The notes: generated from the sequence alone by a model not told the origin. DNA of 64,000 nucleotides from Cladocopium goreaui (GCA_947184155.2 CAMXCT020001723.1:62001-126000), one strand, 5' to 3'. Positions 23,071-36,060 are shown, counted from the first letter of the stretch. Numbers and translations are program-made.

Positions 23071-26000
23071 GATCTATGTGGGAAACCTGGACAGAGAGGT
23101 TCCACCAGAAAAGGAGGCATGTCATCACCGCCCAGTGCGTAGCGCGTGCTGAAGCATTTGTACCAACTTTGAGTTGACGCATGCACCAAAGCCTCCCAAA
23201 GTATCTGAAAGGTGTTGGTGATTATATAGATATATAAATATATATATATATACTTATATCCAGTTTATCCTCAAAGTTGACCGTGGGCAAATAAATTTGG
23301 TGTTTGGTGACGAGCGGAAGCAATGGGACCAGTGGATCGTGGTGCCAGGATCTAGCCCGAAAGTTCAAAAAGTATGGCGACATCGTGGATGTTTGGGTGT
23401 CGCGGCAGCCACCAGGTGCCGCTCAGTGGTGCATTGATAGCGCAACTGTAGATGAGACCAACCTTGCACCGCTTGGGACATATATCAGACGCATCAACTT
23501 GGTTGTAGTGTTTAGATGTGCTTAGTCAACAGCAAGGTTGCTTCGCTGCAGAAAATTGAGAAGACAAAGAAGATATGGAGATGTGAGTGTGGTGCCTATC
23601 CAATCTGTAACGATACTGTACTTGCCAGTGCTGCCAGTGCGTGGGTGTGTGAGAAGTGTTCTTACAACGTTTTGGGATTTTTGGTTATGGATGTTATGGA
23701 CATGTATCGTTCCTTCTTGTGGAAGATAAGTCCCAAAATGTCCCAAAGCGTTTGAAAACAGCGCGAGGGTTTGCCTTTGTCACCTACGACACCTACAAAG
23801 ATGTCGGATGCTTATCTGCTTGTGGATGTCCTGCCAACGTTCTTAACGAAACATCTCACAATCATGTCTTGGAGTTATATCAAGGGCACAATCATCAGAC
23901 AGTATAGTATAATAAGTTTGAAGGCCTGACCTGCTTACTGGTTGTTGAAGAATATCTAACAGGACTTGCAGACTCTGCGCAAAACAATGATCATGATTGT
24001 GGCAATTGTGGCTTGCATATCTATCTTTCATCGCAAAATTCCGCTCCGGAATAGTGGACCTTAAGGCACCGAGAAAAGTCGGTCATCCGAAGTTTTTTTG
24101 TAGCGGAATGATTCCGGAGTCCTGTGGAAGGCTGGTTGGCCCATGTTGGCCCAGCAAGTCTTTGATTTTGTAATGAATGTGTGTTCGTTCCCTTCAGATC
24201 ATCAGGATTCATCAGGTTTTGATTCTGTAGTGGGGAAAGCAAGATTATTATGTTTGGCCATATTTGGTTGTTGCTGGTCTTATGGATGACGCATGGGATT
24301 CTAGGGAAATGCCTGGCTGAGGCCCTGAAAGCCATTGAAGGCATGGATGGTGTCAAGTTTCAGGCCTCTGTGCTTACAATCTGTAGCGATTCTGGGCAGA
24401 TGTGTGTGACCCTGGGAATCAGATACTACAGATATGGCCGCGGCTCAAAACCATACCACCCTTGATCCATACGCAAACATATGCAAAAATGTCAAGTTGT
24501 ACTAGGCCACTCTAGTATACATTCGCAGGAGGCCCGGATCAAACCTCTTATATGTACTGTAACTCACTCGTTCCAGACTGCCGGACTACAGCGGAACGAT
24601 CCATACCCTTTTTTTGAGCCATACCTATGAGTAGGGGAACTGACAACCGTGGAGGGGGGGCAGGGCAGGCACATAAATCAGGGGTTGCAGTCATATGATG
24701 CAAGCAAGCCATATCTGTCTTTCCTTGATGCAGGGGAAGAACCTGAATATTCAGCTCTCAATGGGCAAGGGTGGAGGAGCCTTCCGCCAACATCATCCGA
24801 ATATGTGCAATCAGATGGTTGTTTTGTGGAATCATGGCAGCCTGCAAGTCGAGCACAAGCTAGAATTTGAATGAATTTGAGTCATCATGTCCATAATCTG
24901 ATACAATCCCGTTACAGTATGTGTTGTTTTTCGTTCAGCCCAAAATTTTTCAGGGAGGATTTTGCCAGCTCACTCGACATGGGATTGGTTGAAACATGTT
25001 GAAACCAGCTGAAGCCAGGGGGAGGTGCGCAACCTGGTCCGAAGCAAAGGCGACAGCTGGCGACAGCTGGCTGCAGTTGCTGGATCTGGATGCCATGTGC
25101 TCATTCCTCTAATGACCCAATAGTTCTAGATCAGTTTTTAAGATGTGCTATAACAACCATTAATATACCATTAATATCAATAATTTAATATCCAGAAAAC
25201 ATATGAAACAGTATTATCATGTATTCATCATCAACATTCATTATACAATCGTTCTTAAGCATTAACCATTTGTAGATGATTATATATACTGAATAATCTG
25301 TGAACTATATTGATGATTATATACTATATATATTAATGTTATACAGATTATCCATCATTTGTGAACTATACGTCGTCTCAGACCTTGCGCCGATGGCACG
25401 TCTCTTTCACGGCCAGGCGTAGCCGAAGTCGCGTCCGGCGGAGCTCCAGCAGAAGGATGGATTCCAATTTTGTTTCATTTGTCATAGAATTGGATGATGG
25501 GAAAATTTACACTGAAAACCGGAAAACCCTATAAATTTGATGGTAAAAACTTAAAACCATAGTTTCTTGTAGATTTTCCCTTCAATGAATGTGTTGAAAC
25601 ATGTTGAATCATTCTTCATCCACCTCACCAAAGCTTGCCCGTTGAATTTGAGGCGAAGCCGCAGCCGGCGCAGTCGACGGCGGAGCTCCGAGAGGATTCG
25701 GGAAACTCCATGTGAATGCCATGGCACTGTTTGGGTTTCTGGGGAAATGGTGGTATATTATCGTACATTATGGTTGGTTTATTGATACTGTATACTGTAA
25801 TATACTGTATACTTGTGTAATCTTGCATATATAAATGTATGTATAATGATGTGTGTAGTGCACCTATGTAACTGTATCCCCAACCTTACGATTTTAGTGA
25901 GTTTTGATGAGGAAAATTGACGAAACATGACGATTCATTTCGTTGGATTGGTATACAAGTGAGTGCGGTCTGGATTTCTCTATGGATTACTAGTATTTCC

Positions 26001-26545
26001 ATTTCCATCATGTCTGAAGGGAGTTGTATTTGACGTCTAAGCCAGTGTCCGAGACGGCGCAAGATGGAAAGTTCAAGTTCAAGATGGAAAGTTTGTGTCA
26101 AGCCGAATGACATTTTCTCAACAAACGCTTTCTTGCTGAAGCTTCGCTAACACATTGATTGTAAGCCTAGTTGCCAACTAATCCATACTAATCCAAGATC
26201 CTCCTTTCGTTTAAGATGTTTAAGTGTGTCGAAGAACGATCAAACATGGAGATGCCAGCAATCATTGGTTTCCCAATTCAACCATTTCTGAGTGGAGTTT
26301 GCAGTACTCCCTTTTTTCCGGAACCACCTCAGCAAATGTCCTTTGCCAGGAGAAGAAGGGATCGAAGCCGCTCACGCTCAGGATCCCCAAGAAGGGATAG
26401 GCCCGGAATCCATGACGTGACATGACGTGACATGACGTGACATGACGTGACATGATGTGACATGATGTGATCTGTCCTTTGCCCCTGTGCAGCCGCGCAG
26501 TCGGTGGGAATTGGACCCAGGCGCTCTCCATCGTACGGCAGATGA
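23071..26545 (+). CDS. SR-type splicing factor, RRM plus RS domain
   Basis: The exons join in phase to an SRSF1-like protein. 23071-23113 encodes IYVGNLDREVPPEK (RNP2 strand). 23349-23415 encodes DLARKFKKYGDIVDVWVSRQ. 23768-23799 encodes GFAFVTYDTYK (RNP1). 24322-24363 encodes ALKAIEGMDG. 24755 to about 24789 is a Gly-rich linker. 25417-25440, 25653-25694 and 26350-26400 encode RSRSR/RRSRRRSSE/RRRDRSRSRSGSPRRD, and 26521-26545 ends RSPSYGR plus TGA. SR proteins bind pre-mRNA through the RRM and recruit spliceosome parts through the RS tail, in the nucleus. Several introns start with GA (23114, 25441, 25695) or GC (26401). The start codon was not placed; the frame is open a little upstream of 23071. 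Confidence 0.85.
26408..26470. repeat. 10-bp tandem repeat TGACGTGACA
   Basis: Six or so copies of GACGTGACAT, the last two with GATGTGACAT. It sits in the final intron of the SR-protein gene, ending about 50 bases before the last exon. Confidence 0.9.
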
Positions 26546-28213
26546 TGCTGAGAGTTCAATACAATACAATCGGTACATTTGACGTGAGTCAGCTTTATTT
26601 ATACAGTTCTGACCGGATTTGTCCGAGTTCCAATGAAGTTCATCCACTAATACACTCAGTGCGTTGAGGATTCTTACGAAAATTACCAGCAAATGAGAAG
26701 AGTTGATGAACAACTTGTTGCACTATGGTTTGCTTTAGTAACTTTAGTGCAACAGCAGTCTGAATGAAGACACTGCATCAGCGAAACGAAAGCTGATGGA
26801 ATTATTGACAAGAAAAAGGTGGCAGCTCCTGTGGACAGCCGTTTGGCCAATTGGCTGCATGATGAGATGCAAGTATATAGCATTAAGTAGCTGATGGATC
26901 TGATGGATCTGATGGCAATGTCTCAATGACTCTAGCTACGCCCAACATTTGCTGTGCTTCGCTTTCAAAGAAGCACCTGAAAATACGTGGCAGTTCATGA
27001 AGGGAAGAAGACCTTGACAAGCTGGCAACAAGCACATCCAAGTAATGATTATATAGATATATATTATATGAAATGATTATGCTGTAATGTCATAGTGAAT
27101 GATTTCTGAACATTTCCGGAAGCAGGACACTTGCATCCAGCCCATTGCACCTTCCCGCCATGATGGCTTATCCAGCTGTTTCCAGTAGCTGGTGCTGCTG
27201 CAGATCAGAAATCGGCCCATGTTCGCAATGACGCGTCGGCTGGATTTCATGTACAAACACAGCCTCAACTGGGCCTCAAACATCAGACACAACCAAGGCT
27301 GTCATTCAACCAAGACTTTCAAGAAAATTCAGGTGAGGTCATGACATGTCATGACCAATCTATATGGAATTGAGATTGGAATTTGGATGCGAACCTGGAC
27401 ATGCTTGAACTTAATGTGAGCAGCCAGGTATTGTTCAGGACATCCTTTCAGAGGCACTACATAGAATCCTTCCAGCTATAGTTTCCTGCTCCATTGTTTG
27501 TGCGATGAGCAACTCAGACAACGTTGTGTGAACCTCAGCTATAAAAAGGCTCTACTTGTTGAGATGCAGTGACTCGTGCATCCTTTGAATCCAACAATGT
27601 TCGGATGAAGAACTATATAATATATATATAATATATATATAATATAATATATATAATATACATAATATATATATATATATTATTGCTTGTGAGCCTGCAT
27701 TGGTGTTCACAGTTCACGATGAAACTTCAGACCAGTTGCAGCTCCGCATTTCAGCATTTGTCAACAGAAGATAGCACCTCCGCAGGAGAAGGTCACTTCT
27801 GAAACATTGACAGATCTGCTATTGTAAGATGATTCAATACAAATGAATGTGACACCTAATATACAGTATAATAGTATATATACATACACATAGGTAGAAT
27901 TTAAGTCTTTGGATTGTACTATGAGTTTGTGGTATCGATTGCTGCCGCTGCGCCCCCACAATGAGGTGCCAGACGCCAGCACAAAAGTGGGCAGCTCTGG
28001 ACATGTGTCGGCAGGATGTAAGGACAACAGTTGCTGAAATTATAACCATCAGCCATTATTGCAATATATTGAGATATTGAGATATATTGTGGATATCCAT
28101 ATATATATATATAATATTGCTATATGAATGTTTATCCACCAATGATGGCCATCGAATGATGGCTTTTTTCATGGCTGAACCATCCTGGCCCATCATCGCA
28201 ATATCCACTCGAG
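26546..28213. other. No recognisable gene; AT microsatellite
   Basis: Reading frames are short and without family features. A TA-rich tract occupies about 27612-27685. A frame at 26492-26667 is open on the plus strand but reads through the SR-gene terminal exon in another frame and is discounted. Confidence 0.5.
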
Positions 28214-28702
28214 GCTGCACCGCTGCCACCACCAGCTCCTTCGGTGGGTGTACCTGCACCAATCGCTGATCCCAATTTCATTGATCCAGCCTGGCAGGTG
28301 CGGTTTTTCTGAGTTTGATGCTCTGTGGATGGCAGGGGTGCATGATATTCCATGATATACGATATATAGAATACTGCAAATATAAGATATCTATAGAATT
28401 ATAATTATAGACTCTCTAGTTGTTCCGTTATATTTATATATAACTATAATATATCAATATATCTATGATATATAGATACCTAGTATCTACAGATATAGAT
28501 ATCTACAGATATAGATATCTACAGATATAGATATCTACAGATATACAGTAGATGTCATGACTGCCACTTGACCTGGCGTCCCTCGTCCTCGTTTTGTCGC
28601 CATCTTCGAGGTGCCCACCTCAGATGAGACGGCCGTGCCCAAGGACGACGATGGCGAGAGCTGGTTGGAACTCCTGCGGGATGGTTTGGACGCCTCAGTT
28701 GG
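28214..28702 (+). CDS. Unknown proline-rich then acidic protein, two linked exons
   Basis: 28214-28297 encodes a stretch with PLPPPAPSVGVPAPIADPNF and ends in a GT donor. 28611-28702 follows a pyrimidine-rich acceptor and encodes DETAVPKDDDGESWLELLRD. The two join in phase 0 (Q followed by VPTSDE). No domain is recognised. The surroundings suggest they belong either to the 3' extension of an RNA-processing gene or to a separate gene with the exons at 29.5-31.3 kb. The intron between them holds AT-rich and TATCTACAGATATAGA tandem repeats. Confidence 0.55.
28484..28550. repeat. 15-bp tandem repeat, TCTACAGATATAGATA
   Basis: Four copies of an ATCTACAGATATAGAT unit, followed directly by the acceptor region of the exon at 28611. 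Confidence 0.85.
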
Positions 28703-29498
28703 GAAAAACCTGGGAAAAAAAACATGGGGAAACTGGGAAAACCATGGACCTAACGAACCCAAGTTCGGAATATGATCTACTTGCGGTGTATATCCTACTT
28801 TTATGTTGGGTTTTTCATGTCTGAAATGTACTGGAGGGTATGGGCTGTGGGAAAACCCCACTTAGCTCATGGATACTTAGTACTTAGCAGCCAGTGTTTT
28901 TTTAATGAAGCAGGATGTGCTCGTTACTCTGCTGGTAGAATATGGTATACAGCTGTTGTTTCTGTGCCATGCTGTGCCTCTGGGAAACGGTGGATTTTGA
29001 ACCATCGAAAGGAACCTACAAATAGGATCACCTAGGACCTAGGAATAATGGAGGTGGATTTTGGACACCAACACCATGTTCATGATGACCTCGCAGGTTT
29101 TGGCAGTGTAATATGTGAGAACTTTGAGTCTTCAAACAGTGAGGATTATGGGAAGCGTCGAAGGACTTCTGTCGGATGTTCCGACAGTTTCATGGCACCA
29201 AGGCTATTACCGACAGCTTCGGGAGGTGCGCAGCCAGGGTATTCTGTGTATCAACTGTCCTCAAATTGATTGAAATGCATATCCCAAAAATCCAAGACCC
29301 ATGGTAACAAAAGCCATTTGGATGGGACAAGAAAACGTATTTTTGGGGGATGGATGCCCATGGCTGCCACCTATTTTGGTATTTACCAGGGTACAGTACC
29401 AGGGTCTTAACCCACAGGCATACCACATTTTCAGACAAACAAAAATGTGCCTCTGTTGGGATTCTTAGTGGCTTGGGGCTAGGGCTGTCGCTTCACAG

Positions 29499-29912
29499 GA
29501 GAATGAGTACAAGCAGCCGCCTCCCTTTCCAAGGGTGATGCACTTCGCAGCACCACCTGGGCTTCTTGGCTGCATGGAGCGTGCTGGTTGTCCACCTTTC
29601 ATACAGAAAATAACTCAGACTACTCGCAATTACTTGTAGCTACGATGGATTTGCAGAATCATGCAGAAACTAGGCCTTGGAGCTTCAGCCCCATTTTTGA
29701 GGACATGCTGATCCAGAAATGGTTCTCCCTGTGAGAAATTTCGATTCGCCTAGGCCGGTGCCGGAGGGCAAATTCCCACGGCAGGTGCGGCTCAGCTTCG
29801 GCTTCTGAAGATTTGCTGTAGCTGTGAGCTGCACCCTGAGGTGTTGGAGCAGCAGCGGGCAGTTCTTGCGAAGTTCGGAAGCTCAGTTCCATCATTTAGG
29901 ATGGGAAAATAG
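29499..29912 (+). CDS. Unknown cysteine-containing protein, two exons joined in phase
   Basis: 29499-29586 encodes ENEYKQPPPFPRVMHF and PPGLLGCMERA, after a CTTCACAG acceptor. 29785-29912 encodes AAQLRLLKICCSCELHPEVL and then QQRAVLAKFGSSVPSF, ending in TAG. The split glycine codon (G at the donor, GT at the acceptor) restores the frame exactly, which supports the model. Phase does not match the exon ending at 28702, so at least one exon is missing if they belong together. Family unknown. Confidence 0.55.
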
Positions 29913-29939
29913 TCTACGTGTGTCTATGATGTCCTTATT

Positions 29940-30112
29940 ATGACATATTATAATAGTATATATTATATATATATATATATCATATATATATATATATTAT
30001 AATATATATATATATATTATAATATATATATATATGATATATATATATATATTATTATATATATATATATTATAATATATATATATATATGATATATATA
30101 TATATATATGAA
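29940..30112. repeat. Long TA microsatellite
   Basis: Blocks of (TA)n separated by TTATAATA and TGATAT. Self-complementary over its whole length, so it may form hairpins. Confidence 0.95.
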
Positions 30113-30419
30113 TGAACATATCTGAATATGAAGGTGAACAGCAGGGTATGATGGTGAACTGTCCCCTGCCTGACGTTGCTCGCACCTTTGGATTTCATGA
30201 AAAGCCACCTTGAAACAATAATGATAGTTATTGTTTAATTATGATAGTAATAGTAGTAATCACTCAATATCCTGCACCTGATGATCAAAAAAAAAAGGTT
30301 CGTAAACGTTGTTAGTGTTGGCAGCTGTATTTCCAGCAACATCCCTGGCCTGAAGGTTCAGACCGGATCCACCACCATCCAAGTTGGAATGCTCAGCTGT
30401 GCAGCCCGATATGGATTTG

Positions 30420-31345
30420 CCTGGATTGGCTGACTTGATTTCGCTGAGGGGCAAAATGAACTCTGGAAAAGGTGGCAAAGGAATGGTGCACAGCTGAGTT
30501 TGCAAGATGGACATCGGAACAATGCCTTCAAGATCCTTCAAGGCTCAAAATCACGTATTGGCTTGAAAGATCTTGAAAGTGTTGCTCCAACTAGAATGGC
30601 TTGAACGTTTTACTCCAACCACATCGGTGAATCTTTGGTCCCAACACTACTGCTGCCCTCGCTAAGATGATGGGCATGGATGGCATGGGCTACGGCATGG
30701 GCATGGGATGGAACAACTGGGGTTGGGACGGAGGTTGGGTCAGGGACTCAGCTCATGTTTTGCATTGTTTTGCCAGGTTCAATATATTCAACTACCATGT
30801 TTCTGTGCTTTGCAGAAACTTTGGACGTTGAAGGCCACACCCCAGATACTGTAAGTGGCCTTGTGGCTCCAGTTTATCAAAATCCCTCCATTGTAAATCA
30901 TAACCTGAGGGCATGAAGGGTGGAGGATGCCTGCGCCCCAGGTTTCGTTGTATTTCGATCACGATTCCCTTTGTAAGTGAGAGTCTTTGTGTGCTTGAAA
31001 TCGGACTTAGGGGGCAAAGGTAAAGGTCTTCCAGACATGTTTCAAGTGCTGTGTTATTTCTCCACAGCCACTGCTGGCATCTGCTGGCAGTAGCAGATGT
31101 TGAAAGTGGATGACAAACTGCTGGCCGCTGGTCAATGATCAGCTGCCCCATTAAATATATTAAATTGCCGTTCTATGGGATCTATGGGCATATTTTTCAG
31201 ATGGACCCACATTGGATATCTGACAATAGCTGATTACCTGGATTCCGCAGAAGGCTGCAAGGATACACATTGAGCCAGGTGGCATGGGGAAGAAAGGTTG
31301 GTCCGACGGCTGGGAAGGCATCCAGGGCATCCAGTGGGGGAGTTT
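30420..31345 (+). CDS. Gly/Met/Trp-rich protein, linked exons
   Basis: 30667-30733 encodes MMGMDGMGYGMGMGWNNWGW and ends with a split Gly codon at a GT donor. 31279 to about 31345 encodes GMGKKGWSDGWEGIQ in the matching phase. Upstream, about 30410-30487, the frame reads PGLADLISLRGKMNSGKGGKG and may be another exon. Low-complexity Gly/Met/Trp segments are common in RNA-binding and phase-separating proteins, and the SR-protein gene is upstream on the same strand. Whether they share a transcript is not shown. Confidence 0.45.
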
Positions 31346-31349
31346 CTCT

Positions 31350-33905
31350 GAAAATTCGATGGCGCCGCAATTCTAATATATTCCAATGGTGTTCATCACC
31401 ATTTTTCCCATGAAAATTGGTTGTTTGGACACATTCTTATCCATTTTTTCAATATTTTTAGTCACAGCCATGGAGTTGGAGTTGGCTCAGTCAAGCCATG
31501 TCACGCCCATGCGACCTGAGTTCTGTTGTAAACGAGTGAGTTCCTGCTAGTTCCTGCCTAGTTCTTGCATTTGCCCCTGCAGGCATGCCATATTGAGATG
31601 GAGCTAATGCGCCAGATATGCTGAAGAAAGGTGTTTCCGCAGCTGCACCTAGCATTGAGCACCAGATAGCACCAGCAGCAGGCTATCTTTTGATGTCTTT
31701 TTTTAGCAATTCTTTTCCAGTGACGTGTCAAAAAAACATAATCACAGGATGTCCAAGTCCGGCAACCCCGCAGCATTTTGGCTTATTCTTGCTGTTCTTT
31801 CGATGTTTCATTGGGAGAAGATGATACAAGTCTTTTCTCCAGAACTGCACTGAAGGACATGGAGTTTCCAGTGAGTCAAAAGATGTCAAACGTATCCAGC
31901 GAAGCCCGTTTTTTTATGCTGAACATCTTTTATGGAGGCTCCAGCGATTGCGCCTTTTTAAGCAGTTCGACTCACAGAGAATAGGTGAAGCTTGGCCTAC
32001 CTCCATATGAAAATGATCACGATCCGGAAGCTTGGAGGTAGCTGGTAGCTGAAATACCCAGAACAATCGAACTTCACTGAATCCCCTGCAACTTGCAGCA
32101 TAGCGAGCGTGCCATGACAGAGTCATTGGGCAAAGGCGTCAAGAGCCACGTTTGAAGATCAGACAAATCACCTACTGATTGGTGAAACACGCATGCTCAT
32201 GCCATAACCTATCCATTAGCTACTCCCATTCGATTTTGTTATATGTTGTTACTTTGTTGCTCAGTTGCTCCACGTGTGGAACTAAGATTGCCCGAAAAGA
32301 ACAAGTAGAAAAATCGTGATAGATCTAGGGTGTAGCTGACTTTCCACTTCCAGGCCAATCCGATGCTGAAGAAGGCACCCTTCGGACATCCACCAAAGGT
32401 TGACGTTTGCTAAAACCCCAACAATTTCTATAGTTAAAAACATATTTACATATTATATTTACTATACATCTAGAGATGCATGATAGCCAAGGTCTATGCG
32501 ATACACGTACTTAGCATGCAACATATATGTGATACAATCCACAGAATGCGTCCACAACACCTTTCCAGTTGCGGCAGGGAATTTAACGCTGGAGATGCTG
32601 TGGAGCGAGCGACTGACTTCTGCACTGTCCTTGGAAAGGTATGGCCGAAACAGTATAACTTGCAACATTGTATATCCATGTATTCCATGTATATCCAATA
32701 AGTAACTAGCATACTAGCATCATTCTGGTTGTGGCCACTTCCCATATTAGCAACAGATGCCATTACCCTTTTTGGTATCCTATAGTTGAGAGTGAGAAAC
32801 TCAGCGTGAACATGACCATCGATGGTGGAGATGGGAGGATTTAACCCAAATCCTGAAGGTTCACAAACAATTGGAGCAGATCCTGTCAGATTTGCACAGG
32901 CTCTCCTGGGAGACGTAGTTTTCGTGAGACTTCTGATTAAAATACAATGACATACTATCTAAAGTAGTCAGTAGTTGCAGTAATATGACAATTATAGATT
33001 CATATAATAACCATGAATAAATAATATAATCCCTCTTACAGATTCAATATGTCAACATGTTTCAACTCTGTGTTTTAGCCTTCATGTTGTTTTTTGGGTG
33101 GGAATAAATCTCCTTGATATCTCAACTGATGTAGGAATATATCCACAAGCCGGATCTCTGCATGGATTTTGCACATCCTATCACCACCGTAGATGGAGTT
33201 CATTAGATTAGGAGATTTGAAGCTCATTATTTTTTGATCCTAGCGCTGAGTTTATGAGAGTTATTGTTTTTTTTTCAAGTGAGACACGTTGCCTGGGCTG
33301 TTGACACGAAGACTACGTCAAGATAGTAGTTTTCTGCTTCTGCATGTTCCTCTGGAGGACTTCTAAACCTGTCGTGCAGGCAACTCTGTGCAGATCATCA
33401 CTTGGCAATCCAGTCCTTGAAGGACGGCATGGAACAGGCATCTGCAAGTCTTTTTCGATCTTTTTTCGACCTGCCAGTGTGGTGTGTGTGAAAGCAGTAC
33501 AGTGATAAATCATTCCAGATATTCTAGAAAGATGATCTGTTTTGCTCTCTTTCGACCTGTGGACATGTTTGATGATACAGCCTCTTGCAGTTTTTGGCAC
33601 ATCAATGGCTTGACTAGATCTCAACTACCTGCAACCAACAGAGACGTGGATGCACAAACTAGACAGATGCGAATCTCAGGAATTGGTGTCATGGGAATTT
33701 GGTGACCCCCCCAATGATAGCTGATGAAGTTTCGCCCTTATTGTTGTAGTTGTTGGTGATTCACAAGCTCTTAATACCTCTTGGCATGATTATGATAATG
33801 TTTGGCATCAGATAGCCTACAACTCGTACCTTGGCTGCACTAGGCAACCTTTCGAAAGGCAGAAGGTGCCAGCAAACTGAAGAGGCTGACCTAATGTAGA
33901 CCTGG
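31350..33905. other. Mostly non-coding, one small candidate exon
   Basis: The only convincing splice-framed segment is 32354-32398 (plus strand), reading ANPMLKKAPFGHPPK between a TTCCAG acceptor and a GT donor. About 32560-32640 ends at a GT donor and is open in two frames, so it is ambiguous. The remainder shows short frames, T-rich stretches and no motif I can name. Confidence 0.4.
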
Positions 33906-33908
33906 CAG

Positions 33909-34657
33909 TGGAACATGCAACACGAGTGCCAGAGGAACCTTTGCGATTTTCTCGATTGCTGTCAGAAGTATTGAGCAAGATGAAGCAAGATGAAGCAAGG
34001 GTAAAATACAAAGTCCTCCATCCAACATCAATGCTACTGTGGATGGAAGAAATCCTGCACCAGTTGATAGATGGTTTATCCTACTATTTATAGGGTTTCA
34101 ACCATCCAAGGTGGTGCAGGATTTCTCCCATCAACAGTATCAATCCAGATTTGTTCTTTGTCAATTGACTCGGCTGGGCAGGCCTCGCAGCATCGGCCGG
34201 AGTCCCTCACTGTGGACCACGGGGCTAAGCAGTGCACCTTGGCGATATGCACAGCTGTTTGGCGGATTTACTTTATAGGATGTTATAGTACTGTTATAGG
34301 TAATATTATGTACTATTATATTATGCAATATTATGTATTATTATGTAATATTATGTACTATTATGTAATATTACTGTATGTAATACTATGTAATAACTTA
34401 TGGGTAAATACAAGGAAAAATCAGCAACATGCCAAATGACATGTGCAAGAGGTTGCAAGGGCTTTTTTTGTGGTTTCAACGACTCGCTTTTCCCGCATCT
34501 TTTCTGTCCTTTGTCGTCCACCCCAGATTTTTAGTTTTTTTGAATCCGCCAACATTCTGCCAGTGTTTTTAATGCCTTGCTCTACGCCATCCTAGGATAG
34601 CCTCTACCAGCTGCAGAAGGATCCGAAGAATTCAATCATGCTCAGTGAGGAAGACAG
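33909..34657 (+). CDS. Unknown helical, charged protein, two exons joined in phase
   Basis: 33909-34000 encodes EHATRVPEEPLRFSRLLSEV and LSKMKQDEAR up to a GT donor. 34596-34657 encodes DSLYQLQKDPKNSIMLSEED to a GT donor. They join in phase 0. The intron between them contains the palindromic element at 34043-34131 and a TATTATGTAA-rich tract (34290-34400). The product is charged and probably helical; family unknown. It may be the N-terminal part of the channel gene downstream. Confidence 0.5.
34043..34131. repeat. Short palindromic element in an intron
   Basis: The left arm carries AGAAATCCTGCACCA. The right arm carries TGGTGCAGGATTTCT, with matching ATGG(A/G)/CCAT outer bases. The loop includes a short ACTATTTATAGGG stretch. 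A solo arm lies at 6379-6412. Confidence 0.75.
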
Positions 34658-35290
34658 GTAGATACCTCTAAGGTAGTTTATCCACGTGAAGATAGCTTCT
34701 TAACCTCCGACTCAGCCTGATCTGTGTTGAATAAATTTGAATCGATTTGATGGATGATGTTGACAGGAAGAGTCACAGTCGGTGGCGATGTTTGATCGTA
34801 CCATGAGTGGTGTGAGCACCTTCCCAAAGCCAATCCAGGCAATGGCCGGTGGCATTTGTTTGAAGCAGTGGCTGTCTCTTGACGGTCTTTTAGTCTATTG
34901 CATTGATGACTTCTTGTAAAATGTAGGGCAGACAGCAATGTGTTGGGAGCCCCAACATACACAATTCGATGGTTTTGGTTTTCACAGCACAACTTCTTTG
35001 TTGAGGGAGTGCCCCGCATTGAATGCTGGGTTGACACGGCAGATGTTGATGGAAACCCAGCGACTACTGGCCAGATTGGATCCAACCTGATCCAGCCCTG
35101 GCCGCTATGGAAGGACTTCACACGAAATCAATTGGATTGATGGACATGACGTAATATATGACCTATTATGACCTTTGGATGATGATCGGATCATAGAATA
35201 TATAGAATCTAACGTTCAGTTCGATATATGCTATACTGGTACCTTAAGAAATGCTTGCTGCGAACACAGCTTTCATTCATGCTAGGAGTC

Positions 35291-36060
35291 CCAGGGAGCG
35301 GACGTGGTGCGGAACCTGGCGCATGAGAAATCAAAGGTTTTGGGCTCGGATATGGGGAGATGTTTGGATCAAACTCTCGGGACAGTTCTTCTACGATGTT
35401 GGCTTTTTTCCTTTGTTGGTCTCCTGTTCAACCTTGAGTGAGTTTTTCAGAGCCCAATGTGTCAGTCAGCACATCTGATTATCTCAATATTATCTCAATA
35501 TGATCTCCATTTGTACTGGCAGAAAGAGGATGCTCCTCCTTGAAGCATACTTCAGGGTGTAGAGATACAGCGATCAATTGTTTCACCATCCATTTCACCA
35601 TCCATTTCACCATCCAATAAAACGACCGAGGCAGTTGCGCCTGGAGCTTAGAGAAAATCGGAGACACAGCCGCTACGACATTTTGGACATTTTGGACCTG
35701 TGGGACCTGTGGGACCTGCCACCATTGCCCAGGATGGTGGACTCGGGCGCTCCACAGTTGTGGGCAGGAAGCTCTGCCGTTTTTTCGTCTGCACCGGTGC
35801 CAACTTCATGCACCATCAGGACGGTCAGGAAATTGGGGAGATAGGAGAGATATGGAGAGATTGGAAAGTGCACGCTTGAAAGTGAGTAGTGAGATGTAGT
35901 GAGATATAGTTAGCCTTCTCATACAAACTTGTTTTGAGAGAGGCCCTCTGGCCTTCAGTTTCTCTTTTGGAACCTCATCTTTCTGGTGGTCCTCTTCTAT
36001 GATTGCGTCGCAGCCTTAAGAAATTCTTCGCGAAAGCGGGGCAGCTGGTGAACTTCCAAG
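35291..36060 (+). CDS. Candidate exons of unknown gene
   Basis: 35291-35336 reads QGADVVRNLAHEKSK before a GT donor. 36014-36060 reads LKKFFAKAGQLVNFQ between CGCAG and GTGAGC. Both look like real protein, but phases do not link simply to each other or to the exon at 34657, so exons are missing. The segment after 36105 (GFGPRSDYERLFWDKMW) could be another exon. They lie just before the S2 exon of the channel and may be its N-terminus. Confidence 0.4.

Noticed and set aside
30260..30541. Minus-strand open frame of 93 codons
   Set aside because: Overlaps plus-strand sequence that reads as a Gly/Lys-rich exon and shows no domain of its own.
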